Of a DNA stretch of 6,175 nt, positions 1 through 5,299 are shown piece by piece; within the stretch, counting starts at the first letter, position 1; the number at the start of each line of letters is the position of its first letter. Position numbers and translations under genes: made by a program. The notes beneath the pieces are model-generated. The model saw only the letters and a list, made by a program, of their open reading frames with translations, did no database searches and was not told the DNA's origin. Source of the DNA: Actinomycetota bacterium. GTDB lineage: Bacteria; Actinomycetota; UBA4738; HRBIN12. The stretch spans positions 1 through 6,175 of the forward strand of contig VAYF01000004.1 in NCBI GenBank assembly GCA_005883885.1. The letters are read 5' to 3'.

Positions 1-231
1 CTCAGCGAGCGCGCGGAGGGCTCGGATCCCGTCGATCCCGACACCGGCATCGAGGAGGCGCTTCACGTTCCGTGCGATCGCGTGGTCCCGTGGCGAGTAG
101 CGGAGTCGGCCGTGCTCTCGCGAGGGGCTTATCAGACCCTGCCCCTCCCAGTAGCGGACCACCCTCGGCGTGACGTCGACTTCCTCGGCGAGCCGAGGTA
201 TCGCGGTGAGCTCTTCGTCTTTATCTGACAT
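1..231 (-). CDS. MerR-family transcriptional regulator (N-terminal part, cut by window edge)
   Basis: Reading leftwards from an ATG at 231-229, the frame is open for 77 codons to base 1, so only the N-terminus is visible. It holds a full MerR-type winged helix-turn-helix. The first helices lie around residues 9-26. The recognition segment RVVRYWEGQGLISPSREHGR (residues 23-42) matches the family pattern of Arg-Tyr-Trp/Tyr-Glu followed by Gly-Leu-Ile and a charged wing. The wing ends in RYSPRD (44-49), then a helix with the LLDAGVGIDGIRAL stretch (59-72). MerR proteins bind as dimers between the -35 and -10 elements of their target promoter. The effector domain lies outside the window, so the ligand is unknown. 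No cysteine occurs in the visible part. The gene is divergent from the ArsB-like permease at 299 with 67 bp between them, so that permease is its most likely target (inference). An HspR-like relative is an alternative. The family call is firm; the role is open. Confidence 0.9.
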   Translation of the reverse strand, partial: MSDKDEELTAIPRLAEEVDVTPRVVRYWEGQGLISPSREHGRLRYSPRDHAIARNVKRLLDAGVGIDGIRALRALAE

Positions 232-266
232 ATCCGTGTAACATCCTGTCGAGGGCCGGCTCCCGA

Positions 267-295
267 AGCCTAGCCCAGCACACACGAGGAGGCAA
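267..295 (-). promoter_or_regulatory. Putative promoter of the first MerR gene
   Basis: On the minus strand, TTGCCT (295-290) matches four of six bases of a sigma-70 -35 element. It is followed after 17 bp by TAGGCT (272-267), which fits the actinobacterial TANNNT -10 pattern. A start near 260 would leave a leader of about 29 bases before the ATG at 231. That leader contains ACAGGA (249-244), a weak Shine-Dalgarno about 12 bases from the start codon. This is a match by eye in high-GC DNA. It also overlaps the ribosome-binding site of the divergent permease, so confidence is low. Confidence 0.3.
286..292 (+). promoter_or_regulatory. Strong ribosome-binding site of the ArsB-like permease
   Basis: GAGGAGG lies six bases before the ATG at 299. 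It is the clearest Shine-Dalgarno in the window and fixes the permease start at 299 rather than at the in-frame GTG at residue 16. The other genes here rely on overlap coupling, weak sites or possibly leaderless starts, so this one stands out as set up for efficient independent translation. Confidence 0.8.
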
Positions 296-298
296 AAC

Positions 299-1315
299 AT
301 GGGATCTCTGTGCGCCGAACACGCAGGGAAGGATGACGAGACCGTGTCACGTCCGGATCGGATCGGCACCGCGATCGGGGTGGTCGCGTCGGGGGCCCTC
401 CTGGTGGCCCTCGCAGCGCGCGGCCTGCCAAAGGTGGTCGGCTCGTTCGAGGAGACCTGGAGAGCCTTCGCCTTCGTTGGCGCGGTGATCCTGGGGGGAT
501 GGGTTGGGGTGCGTTTCGGCGTTTTCGAAAGGGCTGGCAGCCGCATCCTGCGTTCGGCGGCCTCGCGAGCTCTCGCTGGAGTGGCGATCCTGGTCTGGGT
601 CTTCGTCCTATCCGGGATCACGAACCTGGACGTGGCGGTCGTGGCCGCAACACCGCTCGCCCTCGTGATCGCGGCCGACCGAGGCCTCGACGGAGCCTTG
701 GTGGCACTCGGCGTGGCGCAGGTCGCCAACGCGGGTTCGATCCTCCTGCCGACCGCCAACCTCACGACCCTCCTCGTCCTCGGCCCGGCGGCCAGCGACG
801 TCTCGTACGTCCGACAGGCGTGGCTCGCATGGCTGCTCGTGGGGGCCGTGACGCTCGCGGTCCTCGGCCCGCTCGCGAGCCGCAGCGGCCGCAAGCCCAC
901 GACCGTCCGGACCGATTGGTCGCTCGCTCGGATCGGCCTCGACCTCGTCGGCATGTTCGTGCTCGCCTCGTCCTTGCGGGCGCTCGTGCCGAACGGGATC
1001 GGCATCGGAACCGGGTATTGGTCGGCGGCGATCGGAAGCTCAACGCTCGCCGCGGCTATGAACAACCTGCCTGCCGCGGCGGCCGTGCACGTGACCAGTC
1101 CGGCCGCCGCTTGGGGAGCGACCGCCGGACTCGCGATCGGTCCGAACCTCCTGCTGACGGGGTCGGTGGCGTCGGTGATCGTGCGGCGGATGGCTCGGGA
1201 AGGCGGCGTCGAGGTGGACCTGCGGACCTTCAGCCTCGTCGGCTTCGGGCTCGTGCCCGCCCAGCTGGTGGCTGCGTTCCTCGGGCTGCGGCTGGTCGGA
1301 GCCATCCGAGGCTAA
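299..1315 (+). CDS. ArsB/NhaD-like integral membrane permease (ion transporter superfamily)
   Basis: A 338-residue hydrophobic protein with about nine to eleven membrane segments (roughly 24-42, 55-73, 90-106, 109-126, 131-148, 172-192, 209-230, 240-258, 270-293, 311-335). Two motifs recall the ArsB/CitM fold. In the first half, SGITNLDVAVVAATPLAL (105-122) resembles the ArsB-type LSNDATxLLLTPxxL hairpin and is followed by NAGSILLPTANLTTLLVL (144-161). In the second half, AAAMNNLP (251-258) matches the MNNxP signature and is followed by GPNLLLTGSVASVIVRRMAR (281-300), the counterpart of ArsB's GPKITPIGSLATLLWL. This is the duplicated architecture expected of the superfamily. At 338 residues it is shorter than typical ArsB (about 420). 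Only one cysteine (C5) is present. The substrate could be arsenite, another oxyanion, an organic anion or Na+/H+ exchange; the sequence does not decide. A strong GAGGAGG precedes the start. It is divergent from a MerR gene, its likely regulator. Confidence 0.75.
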   Translation: MGSLCAEHAGKDDETVSRPDRIGTAIGVVASGALLVALAARGLPKVVGSFEETWRAFAFVGAVILGGWVGVRFGVFERAGSRILRSAASRALAGVAILVWVFVLSGITNLDVAVVAATPLALVIAADRGLDGALVALGVAQVANAGSILLPTANLTTLLVLGPAASDVSYVRQAWLAWLLVGAVTLAVLGPLASRSGRKPTTVRTDWSLARIGLDLVGMFVLASSLRALVPNGIGIGTGYWSAAIGSSTLAAAMNNLPAAAAVHVTSPAAAWGATAGLAIGPNLLLTGSVASVIVRRMAREGGVEVDLRTFSLVGFGLVPAQLVAAFLGLRLVGAIRG

Positions 1316-1333
1316 CGCCGCCCATCGCCCCCC

Positions 1334-1351
1334 ACCGACGGATCTGTCGGT
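1334..1351. terminator. Hairpin between convergent genes, possible weak terminator
   Basis: The 46-base gap between the convergent permease and menF holds ACCGAC-GGATCT-GTCGGT, a perfect 6-bp stem with a 6-base loop. A second small dyad, CTCAG-CCCCAC-CTGAG (1361-1376), spans the menF stop codon. Neither is followed by a T-run on either strand, so this is not a classical intrinsic terminator. In high-GC actinobacteria such T-less hairpins are often found between converging genes, so a bidirectional role is possible but unproven. Confidence 0.3.
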
Positions 1352-1361
1352 CGGTCGGACC

Positions 1362-2594
1362 TCAGCCCCACCTGAGCGCGTCGAGGAAGGCGCGGAACTT
1401 GCGTTCCGTCTCGTCGACCTCGGCATCCGGGATGCTGCCCGCGACGATCCCGGCGCCCGCGTAGAGCGTCGCCCGGTGGCCGCGGAGCTCAGCGCAGCGC
1501 AGCGCGATCGCCCATTCGCCGTCGCCGGTCGCGTCCATCCACCCCACCGGCCCGGCGTACGAGCCCCGGTCGAACGGTTCGAGCTCACGGATCACGGCGA
1601 GAGCAGCGCCACGCGGCTCGCCCGCGACGGCGGGCGTGGGATGGAGCGCTCGGACCAGCTCCAGCACACCCGGCGATGGCTCCCGCAGCAGGCCTCGGAA
1701 CCTCGTCGACAGGTGCCAGACGTTGGGCGTCTCCAGCAGCGCCGGCGCCCGATCCCACGTCAGCTCGCGACAGAACGGGCGGAGCACTTCAGCGATCGCC
1801 TCCACGACGATCGCGTGCTCCTCCCGGTCCTTCGCCGATGCCAGCAGCGCGTCGGCGTTCGCGCGATCCTCGTCGGGATCGCCCGACCGAGTCGCGGATC
1901 CCGCGAGCGGGTTCGAACGCACCTCGCGCCCGAATCGTGACACCAGCAGCTCGGGAGACGCACCGACCAGGTTGCCGGCCGTCGTGGGCGTGGCGAAGGT
2001 GAAGGCGTCGGGGTTCACCGCGCGGAGCCGGTGCGCGAGGCGCCGGGCGTCGAGCTCGCGGCCGGCATCGACCTCGATCGCGCGAGCGAGCACCACCTTG
2101 CGTAGCCCGGGACCCACACGGCGAACGACGTCCGCGACCGCGGCCGCGTACCCCTGGGGCGAGGGGACCGCGTCGAGCTGCCGGGCCGTGAACGGTTGCC
2201 GCGGGATCGGCACGGGCATGCGACCGAACGGGCTCTCCGATCGAGGGACGACCTCGTCGCCGACGTCGATCCGAACGGTCTCCCCCGGTGCGCTCCGTCG
2301 CACCGTCCGGGACGCGACCGAGAGCGTCGATCCCATCCCCCCGGTGTCGCGGAACGGGACCGTCCCGACGGCGACGGTCCTTCCTCCGCCGGCGATCGCA
2401 CGATCGATATCCGCGAGCATCCCCTCGGCGGCGTCGAGGGGTGCCGTCGCCACGATCGGCGCGGACGCGGCCACGCCGTCCCCTGCCCGTTCGAAGAGGA
2501 AACCTCCTTCGGAGTACGCGGCGAGGAGGTCGAACGCATCGCCGAGCTTCTCGATGTGCCCGCCCGGTTGCGACGCGCCCACGGATGGGCTCAC
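1362..2594 (-). CDS. menF: Isochorismate synthase (menaquinone biosynthesis)
   Basis: A 410-residue chorismate-binding enzyme that converts chorismate to isochorismate, the committed step into classical menaquinone synthesis. Landmarks are in family order. KVVLAR (166-171) carries the likely general base K166. GASPELLV (211-218) carries the likely acid E215. PLAGSATRSG (229-238) follows. EEHAIVVEA (258-266) has E259 as a probable Mg ligand. LHPTPAVAGEPR (317-328) follows, then EPFDRGSYAGPVGW (339-352). A C-terminal AGAGIVAGSIPDAEVDE (379-395) probably has E392 as the second Mg ligand. The LHPTPAV.G.P and DRG.YAGPVG motifs favour isochorismate synthase over anthranilate or aminodeoxychorismate synthase. 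Length fits (EntC 391, E. coli MenF 431). The start is the GTG at 2594, which overlaps the menG stop as GTGA; another in-frame GTG lies four codons in. The frame stays open upstream to 3158, but that stretch is an arginine-rich shadow of menG. A siderophore-type EntC/DhbC is the alternative, but the menG neighbour argues for menaquinone. Confidence 0.93.
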   Translation of the reverse strand: MSPSVGASQPGGHIEKLGDAFDLLAAYSEGGFLFERAGDGVAASAPIVATAPLDAAEGMLADIDRAIAGGGRTVAVGTVPFRDTGGMGSTLSVASRTVRRSAPGETVRIDVGDEVVPRSESPFGRMPVPIPRQPFTARQLDAVPSPQGYAAAVADVVRRVGPGLRKVVLARAIEVDAGRELDARRLAHRLRAVNPDAFTFATPTTAGNLVGASPELLVSRFGREVRSNPLAGSATRSGDPDEDRANADALLASAKDREEHAIVVEAIAEVLRPFCRELTWDRAPALLETPNVWHLSTRFRGLLREPSPGVLELVRALHPTPAVAGEPRGAALAVIRELEPFDRGSYAGPVGWMDATGDGEWAIALRCAELRGHRATLYAGAGIVAGSIPDAEVDETERKFRAFLDALRWG

Positions 2595-3277
2595 GCGCGC
2601 GTCCCGACGAACAGCTGCGTGATCCCACCGGAGAGTTGGAGCCGGCGGATCGACGGGAACCCGACCGCGCGGAGCATCCCGACCATGTCGGCCGGCGAGG
2701 GGAGGTAGGCCATCGACCGGGGCAGGTACCGGTAGGCGGCGCGATCGGAGAGCGCGCCGCCGATCAACGGCACGACCTTCTCGAAGTACAGCGCGTGGCC
2801 GGCGCGGAGCACACGGTTGTCCGGACGGCTCGCGTCGAGCAGCGCGACGGAGCCGCCAGGTCGCACGACCCGCGCCAGCTCGGCGAACAGTTCCGGCAGC
2901 GAGGCCACGTTGCGGAGGGCGAACCCGCACGTGATGCCGTCGGCGCTTCCGTCGCGGAACGGGAGCCGGAGGGCGTCTGCCTGCACCAGCGGGGCGTCGG
3001 TCCGGGCTTCGCGCAGCATCCCGAGCGCGAAATCGAGCCCGATCGCACGGTACCCCGCTCGCTCGAGCTCGCGGCACAGGTCGCCGGTCCCGCACGCCAG
3101 ATCGAAGACCAGCGAGCCGCTCGGCAAGTGGAGCTCGCGGACCGTCCGACGCCGCCATCCGACATCCATGCCGAAGGTCATCACCCGGTTCACGAGGTCG
3201 TACCGGGGAGCGATCGTGTCGAAGAGGCCGCGCACGGTGCGCGCCTTGTCCTCGCCCTGAGGCAGTGGCGCGCTCAC
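2591..3277 (-). CDS. menG: Demethylmenaquinone methyltransferase (UbiE/MenG family)
   Basis: A 228-residue class I SAM-dependent methyltransferase that methylates demethylmenaquinone to menaquinone, the last step of the pathway. The UbiE family signature near the N-terminus is clear: FDTIAPRYDLVNRVMTFGMD (19-38) and then GWRRR (40-44). The SAM-binding motif I is VFDLACGTGDL (57-67). Downstream lie LDFALGML (81-88), QADALRLPF (99-107), GFALRNVASLPEL (118-130) and the RVVRPGGSVALLDASRP block (136-152). The family's C-terminal YRYLPRSMAYLPSP (182-195) is present, and GITQLFVGTR (218-227) matches the usual end. Length is close to B. subtilis MenG (233) and shorter than E. coli UbiE (251). The GTG start at 3277 overlaps the stop of the upstream regulator (GTGA), and the TGA at 2593-2591 overlaps the GTG of menF, so all three genes look translationally coupled. 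Open frame further upstream is a shadow of the regulator gene. Two positions differ from the UbiE signatures (D for H before GW; D for E in LLDAS). Confidence 0.93.
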   Translation of the reverse strand: MSAPLPQGEDKARTVRGLFDTIAPRYDLVNRVMTFGMDVGWRRRTVRELHLPSGSLVFDLACGTGDLCRELERAGYRAIGLDFALGMLREARTDAPLVQADALRLPFRDGSADGITCGFALRNVASLPELFAELARVVRPGGSVALLDASRPDNRVLRAGHALYFEKVVPLIGGALSDRAAYRYLPRSMAYLPSPADMVGMLRAVGFPSIRRLQLSGGITQLFVGTRA

Positions 3278-3978
3278 GTCTCGATCCGCGCTTCCGCCGC
3301 TTCGAGGACGACGCGCCGGAAGTGGTTCGAGACGAGGGCCGTCACGGCCGGCAGCAGCTCGCGGAACGCCTCCACCATCTGCGCCGCGGCGACGGGATCG
3401 TCGCCTGCCGTGTCGTGGATCGGCTTGCGAACGTGCGCGTCGAACAGGTCGACGGCGCGCTCCGCGAGTCCGCGGAGCGCGCCGTCGGCATCGCGCGCGA
3501 GCCCGAGGAGATCGCCGAGCGGCAGCCCGAACTCGAGGAGACGGAGCGCCGTTCGAACGAGCTCGGTGTCCGCCGGCGTGTACCGCATCTCGCCGTCGAC
3601 CGCGCGGCCGATCCGGATCCCTTCGCGCTCCACCGCCTGGATCAACGACGCGGGGACGCCGCTCATCGCCGCGAAGTCCTCGAGATCCAACGATCGGTGG
3701 TCCTCGCCCGTCTCCCCGCGAGCCTCGGCGACGGCGGCCGCCAGGTCTGCGTCCGCGTCGCCGAGCTCCCCCCGTACGACCCGCCCGATCGCCGCGAGCG
3801 TGAGGCCCTTCCGCTGGAGGTCGCGGATCCGCCGGATCCGCTCCGCATGGACCTCGTCGTACCAGGCCACGCGTCCTTCGCGATCGGGCTGCGGCAGGAG
3901 GCTTCGCGACTGGTAGTAGCGGACCGTATCCACCGACACCTCGCACGCGGCGGCCAGCTGCTCGACCCGGTACCTCAC
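3274..3978 (-). CDS. MerR-type regulator with a second HTH-like domain, first gene of the men operon
   Basis: A 234-residue protein. Residues 1-70 form a canonical MerR DNA-binding domain: YRVEQLAAACEVSVDTVRYY (3-22), QSRSLLPQPDREGRVAWYDE (23-42), then the RIRRIRDLQRKGLTLAAIG helix (47-65). After an acidic linker (72-97), residues 98-162 look like a second, divergent MerR-like unit: LEDFAAMSGVPASLIQAVER (99-118), an EGIRI....DGEMRYTPAD wing, and a LRLLEFGLPLGDLL helix (145-158). A helical C-terminal region (165-234) includes FRELLPAVTALV and NHFRRVVLEAAEARIE, possibly for dimerisation or ligand sensing. C12 is the only cysteine, so a MerR/CueR-like cysteine metal site is not evident. The start is a GTG at 3978 with no Shine-Dalgarno, but a TANNNT -10 sits eight bases upstream, suggesting a leaderless transcript. 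It ends in a GTGA overlap with menG. Control of its own operon is inferred from position and from the palindrome upstream; the ligand is unknown. Confidence 0.88.
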   Translation of the reverse strand: MRYRVEQLAAACEVSVDTVRYYQSRSLLPQPDREGRVAWYDEVHAERIRRIRDLQRKGLTLAAIGRVVRGELGDADADLAAAVAEARGETGEDHRSLDLEDFAAMSGVPASLIQAVEREGIRIGRAVDGEMRYTPADTELVRTALRLLEFGLPLGDLLGLARDADGALRGLAERAVDLFDAHVRKPIHDTAGDDPVAAAQMVEAFRELLPAVTALVSNHFRRVVLEAAEARIET

Positions 3979-3986
3979 GACCGTTC

Positions 3987-4017
3987 ACTCTACGAGTGCG
4001 CACTCGAACCTTCACAC
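3987..4017 (-). promoter_or_regulatory. Putative MerR-type promoter of the merR-menG-menF operon
   Basis: On the minus strand, TAGAGT (3992-3987) fits the TANNNT -10 pattern. GTGTGA (4017-4012) is a poor -35 (three of six bases) and is separated from it by 19 bp. That long spacer is the known hallmark of MerR-controlled promoters, where the bound regulator distorts DNA to realign the two elements. The predicted transcript start falls at about 3979, next to the GTG at 3978, so the mRNA would be essentially leaderless. The elements were picked by eye; the palindrome within the spacer is the strongest support. Confidence 0.45.
3993..4006. promoter_or_regulatory. Perfect 14-bp palindrome, candidate MerR operator
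   Basis: CGAGTGCGCACTCG is its own reverse complement. It lies within the putative 19-bp spacer of the operon promoter, directly next to the -10. A further CACTC half-site (3986-3990) sits just beyond it across the -10, giving the series CACTC-tac-GAGTG-cg-CACTC. Position and symmetry fit a binding site for a dimeric MerR protein, most simply the one encoded just downstream. It lies in the 79-bp divergent gap and so could also affect the glycosyltransferase gene at 4058. Confidence 0.6.
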
Positions 4018-4057
4018 CGACCGCTCGCATCACCCCCGCTCCGCTCTCGGGGCTACC

Positions 4058-5299
4058 ATGCGCCGCGTGAAGCACGCCGTGCGGGCCGTCAGCCTCTCGG
4101 TGGTCCTCCTCTGTGTCGCCGGGACCATGGCGGCGGGGACGGCACTCAAGTACCGCTGCGCCACAGGGAACTACGACGGGCGGCAGTACCGTGACCTCTG
4201 CTACTCGGACATCGTGCCCCTCCTCGGGACCGAACAGCTCGCGGGCGGCCGGATGCCGTTCCTCGACCGATGCGCGCCGTCGTCGAACAACTGCGACGAG
4301 TACCCCGTGCTCACGATGTACGTGATGCGAACCACCGCGTGGATCTCCGGGGACCGAACCGCGAGCTTCTACTACACCAACGCGCTCGTGCTCACCGCCT
4401 TCGCCGCGGCCACCTCCGTCGGCCTCTGGCTCCTCGCCGGGCGACGCGCTCTCTGGTTCGCCCTCGCTCCGACCCTGCTGATCCTCGGCACGATCAACTG
4501 GGACCTCGTGGCCGTCGCGCTCGCGACGCTCGCGTTGGTGACGTTCGCCTCGCGCCGCGACGGATGGACGGGGGTGCTCCTGGGGCTCGGCGCGGCCGCC
4601 AAGTTCTACCCCGCGCTCCTCGTGATCCCGTTGTTCCTCCAGGGGATCCAGGATCGCGAGCCGGATCGCTCGGTCCGCGTGCTGTGGTGGACGGTCGGCA
4701 CCTGGGCCATCGTGAACCTCCCGTTCGCCGTTGCCGCGCCGGGTGCGTGGTTCGAGTTCTTCCGCTTCAACTCCGGTCGCGTCGCCGACTTCGATAGCCT
4801 CTGGTACATCGCGTGCCGGCATCGGGATGCGGCGTGCATCTCCACGGGGACGATCAACGCGTGGTCCCTGATCCTGTTCATCGCGGCTGCCGGGTTCCTG
4901 CTCTTCCTCAAGTGCCGCCGCGACCCCGACTTCCCACGATGGACGCTCGGGTTCCCGCTGCTCGCGTGCTTCCTGCTCTTCAACAAGGTGTACTCGCCGC
5001 AGTACAGCCTCTGGCTGCTCCCGTGGTTCGCTCTCGTCGTTCCGCGCTGGACGTGGTTCGCGGCGTTCGAGGCCGCCGACGTCGCGGTGTTCGTGACCCG
5101 CTTCCGATACTTCTTCCCGGTCTACGTGGCGGGCGGCTCCTTGACTCCGGAGGAACGGTGGTTCGAGCTCGCGGTGCTCCTGCGCGCGGTGGTCCTGATC
5201 GGCTGCTTGGTGATCTGGGTCCGCAGCGATGCCCCCACGCTGGTCTTGGGAGCGCGCGGCTGGCGACCGCTCGGCGCGGCGAGGCGGGTGCCTGCGTGA
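4058..5299 (+). CDS. GT87-type polytopic membrane glycosyltransferase (polyprenol-phosphate-sugar dependent)
   Basis: A 413-residue GT-C-fold membrane protein with about ten helices (roughly 11-28, 108-127, 131-145, 148-163, 172-195, 208-227, 268-285, 296-309, 315-330, 333-347, 370-387). The first long extracytoplasmic loop holds YSDIVPL (49-55), where D51 is the candidate GT-C catalytic aspartate, and DEYPVLTMYV (80-89). The GT87 family is further indicated by GTINWDLVAVALATLAL (144-160), LGLGAAAKFYPALLVIPLFL (175-194) and NKVYSPQYSLWLLPW (309-323). Members include PimE-like mannosyltransferases that use polyprenyl-phosphate-mannose on the outer membrane face; donor and acceptor here are not evident. 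Loops hold several cysteines (C34, C48, C72, C79; C253, C260). The start is ATG 4058 with only a weak GGGG upstream; a GTG three codons later is an alternative. Its stop overlaps the GTG of the next glycosyltransferase (GTGA), so the two form an operon. It is divergent from the men operon, 79 bp away. Confidence 0.82.
   Translation: MRRVKHAVRAVSLSVVLLCVAGTMAAGTALKYRCATGNYDGRQYRDLCYSDIVPLLGTEQLAGGRMPFLDRCAPSSNNCDEYPVLTMYVMRTTAWISGDRTASFYYTNALVLTAFAAATSVGLWLLAGRRALWFALAPTLLILGTINWDLVAVALATLALVTFASRRDGWTGVLLGLGAAAKFYPALLVIPLFLQGIQDREPDRSVRVLWWTVGTWAIVNLPFAVAAPGAWFEFFRFNSGRVADFDSLWYIACRHRDAACISTGTINAWSLILFIAAAGFLLFLKCRRDPDFPRWTLGFPLLACFLLFNKVYSPQYSLWLLPWFALVVPRWTWFAAFEAADVAVFVTRFRYFFPVYVAGGSLTPEERWFELAVLLRAVVLIGCLVIWVRSDAPTLVLGARGWRPLGAARRVPA

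Noticed and set aside
226..250. Possible operator dyad (GACA...TGTC) and TAACAT -10 for the permease in the divergent gap
   Set aside because: Only four bases match on each side across 16 bases and no credible -35 pairs with TAACAT, so I do not list it as a feature.
499..1464. Long plus-strand open frame (321 codons) overlapping the permease
   Set aside because: It is out of frame with the permease and gives an arginine/proline/glycine-rich product with no domain, typical of a high-GC shadow frame. The permease frame has motifs and a strong ribosome-binding site.
2595..3158. Upstream extension of the menF frame, which would make a 598-residue protein
   Set aside because: The extra 188 residues are low-complexity arginine-rich sequence lying out of frame over menG. 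The chorismate-binding homology fits the GTG at 2594 overlapping the menG stop.
2288..3916. 542-codon plus-strand open frame antisense to menF, menG and the regulator
   Set aside because: It runs across three real genes on the other strand. Its product is arginine/serine/proline-rich without recognisable motifs, so it is an artefact of G+C-rich third positions.
4034..4052. CCCCG/CGGGG hairpin just before the GT87-type start codon
   Set aside because: A 5-bp stem with a 9-base loop in G+C-rich DNA is expected by chance, and nothing else suggests a riboswitch or attenuator.
3278..4822. Upstream extension of the menG frame, which would make a 743-residue fusion
   Set aside because: The extension overlaps the regulator gene out of frame and then runs antisense to the GT87-type gene, with no domain. 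UbiE homology begins just after the GTG at 3277.
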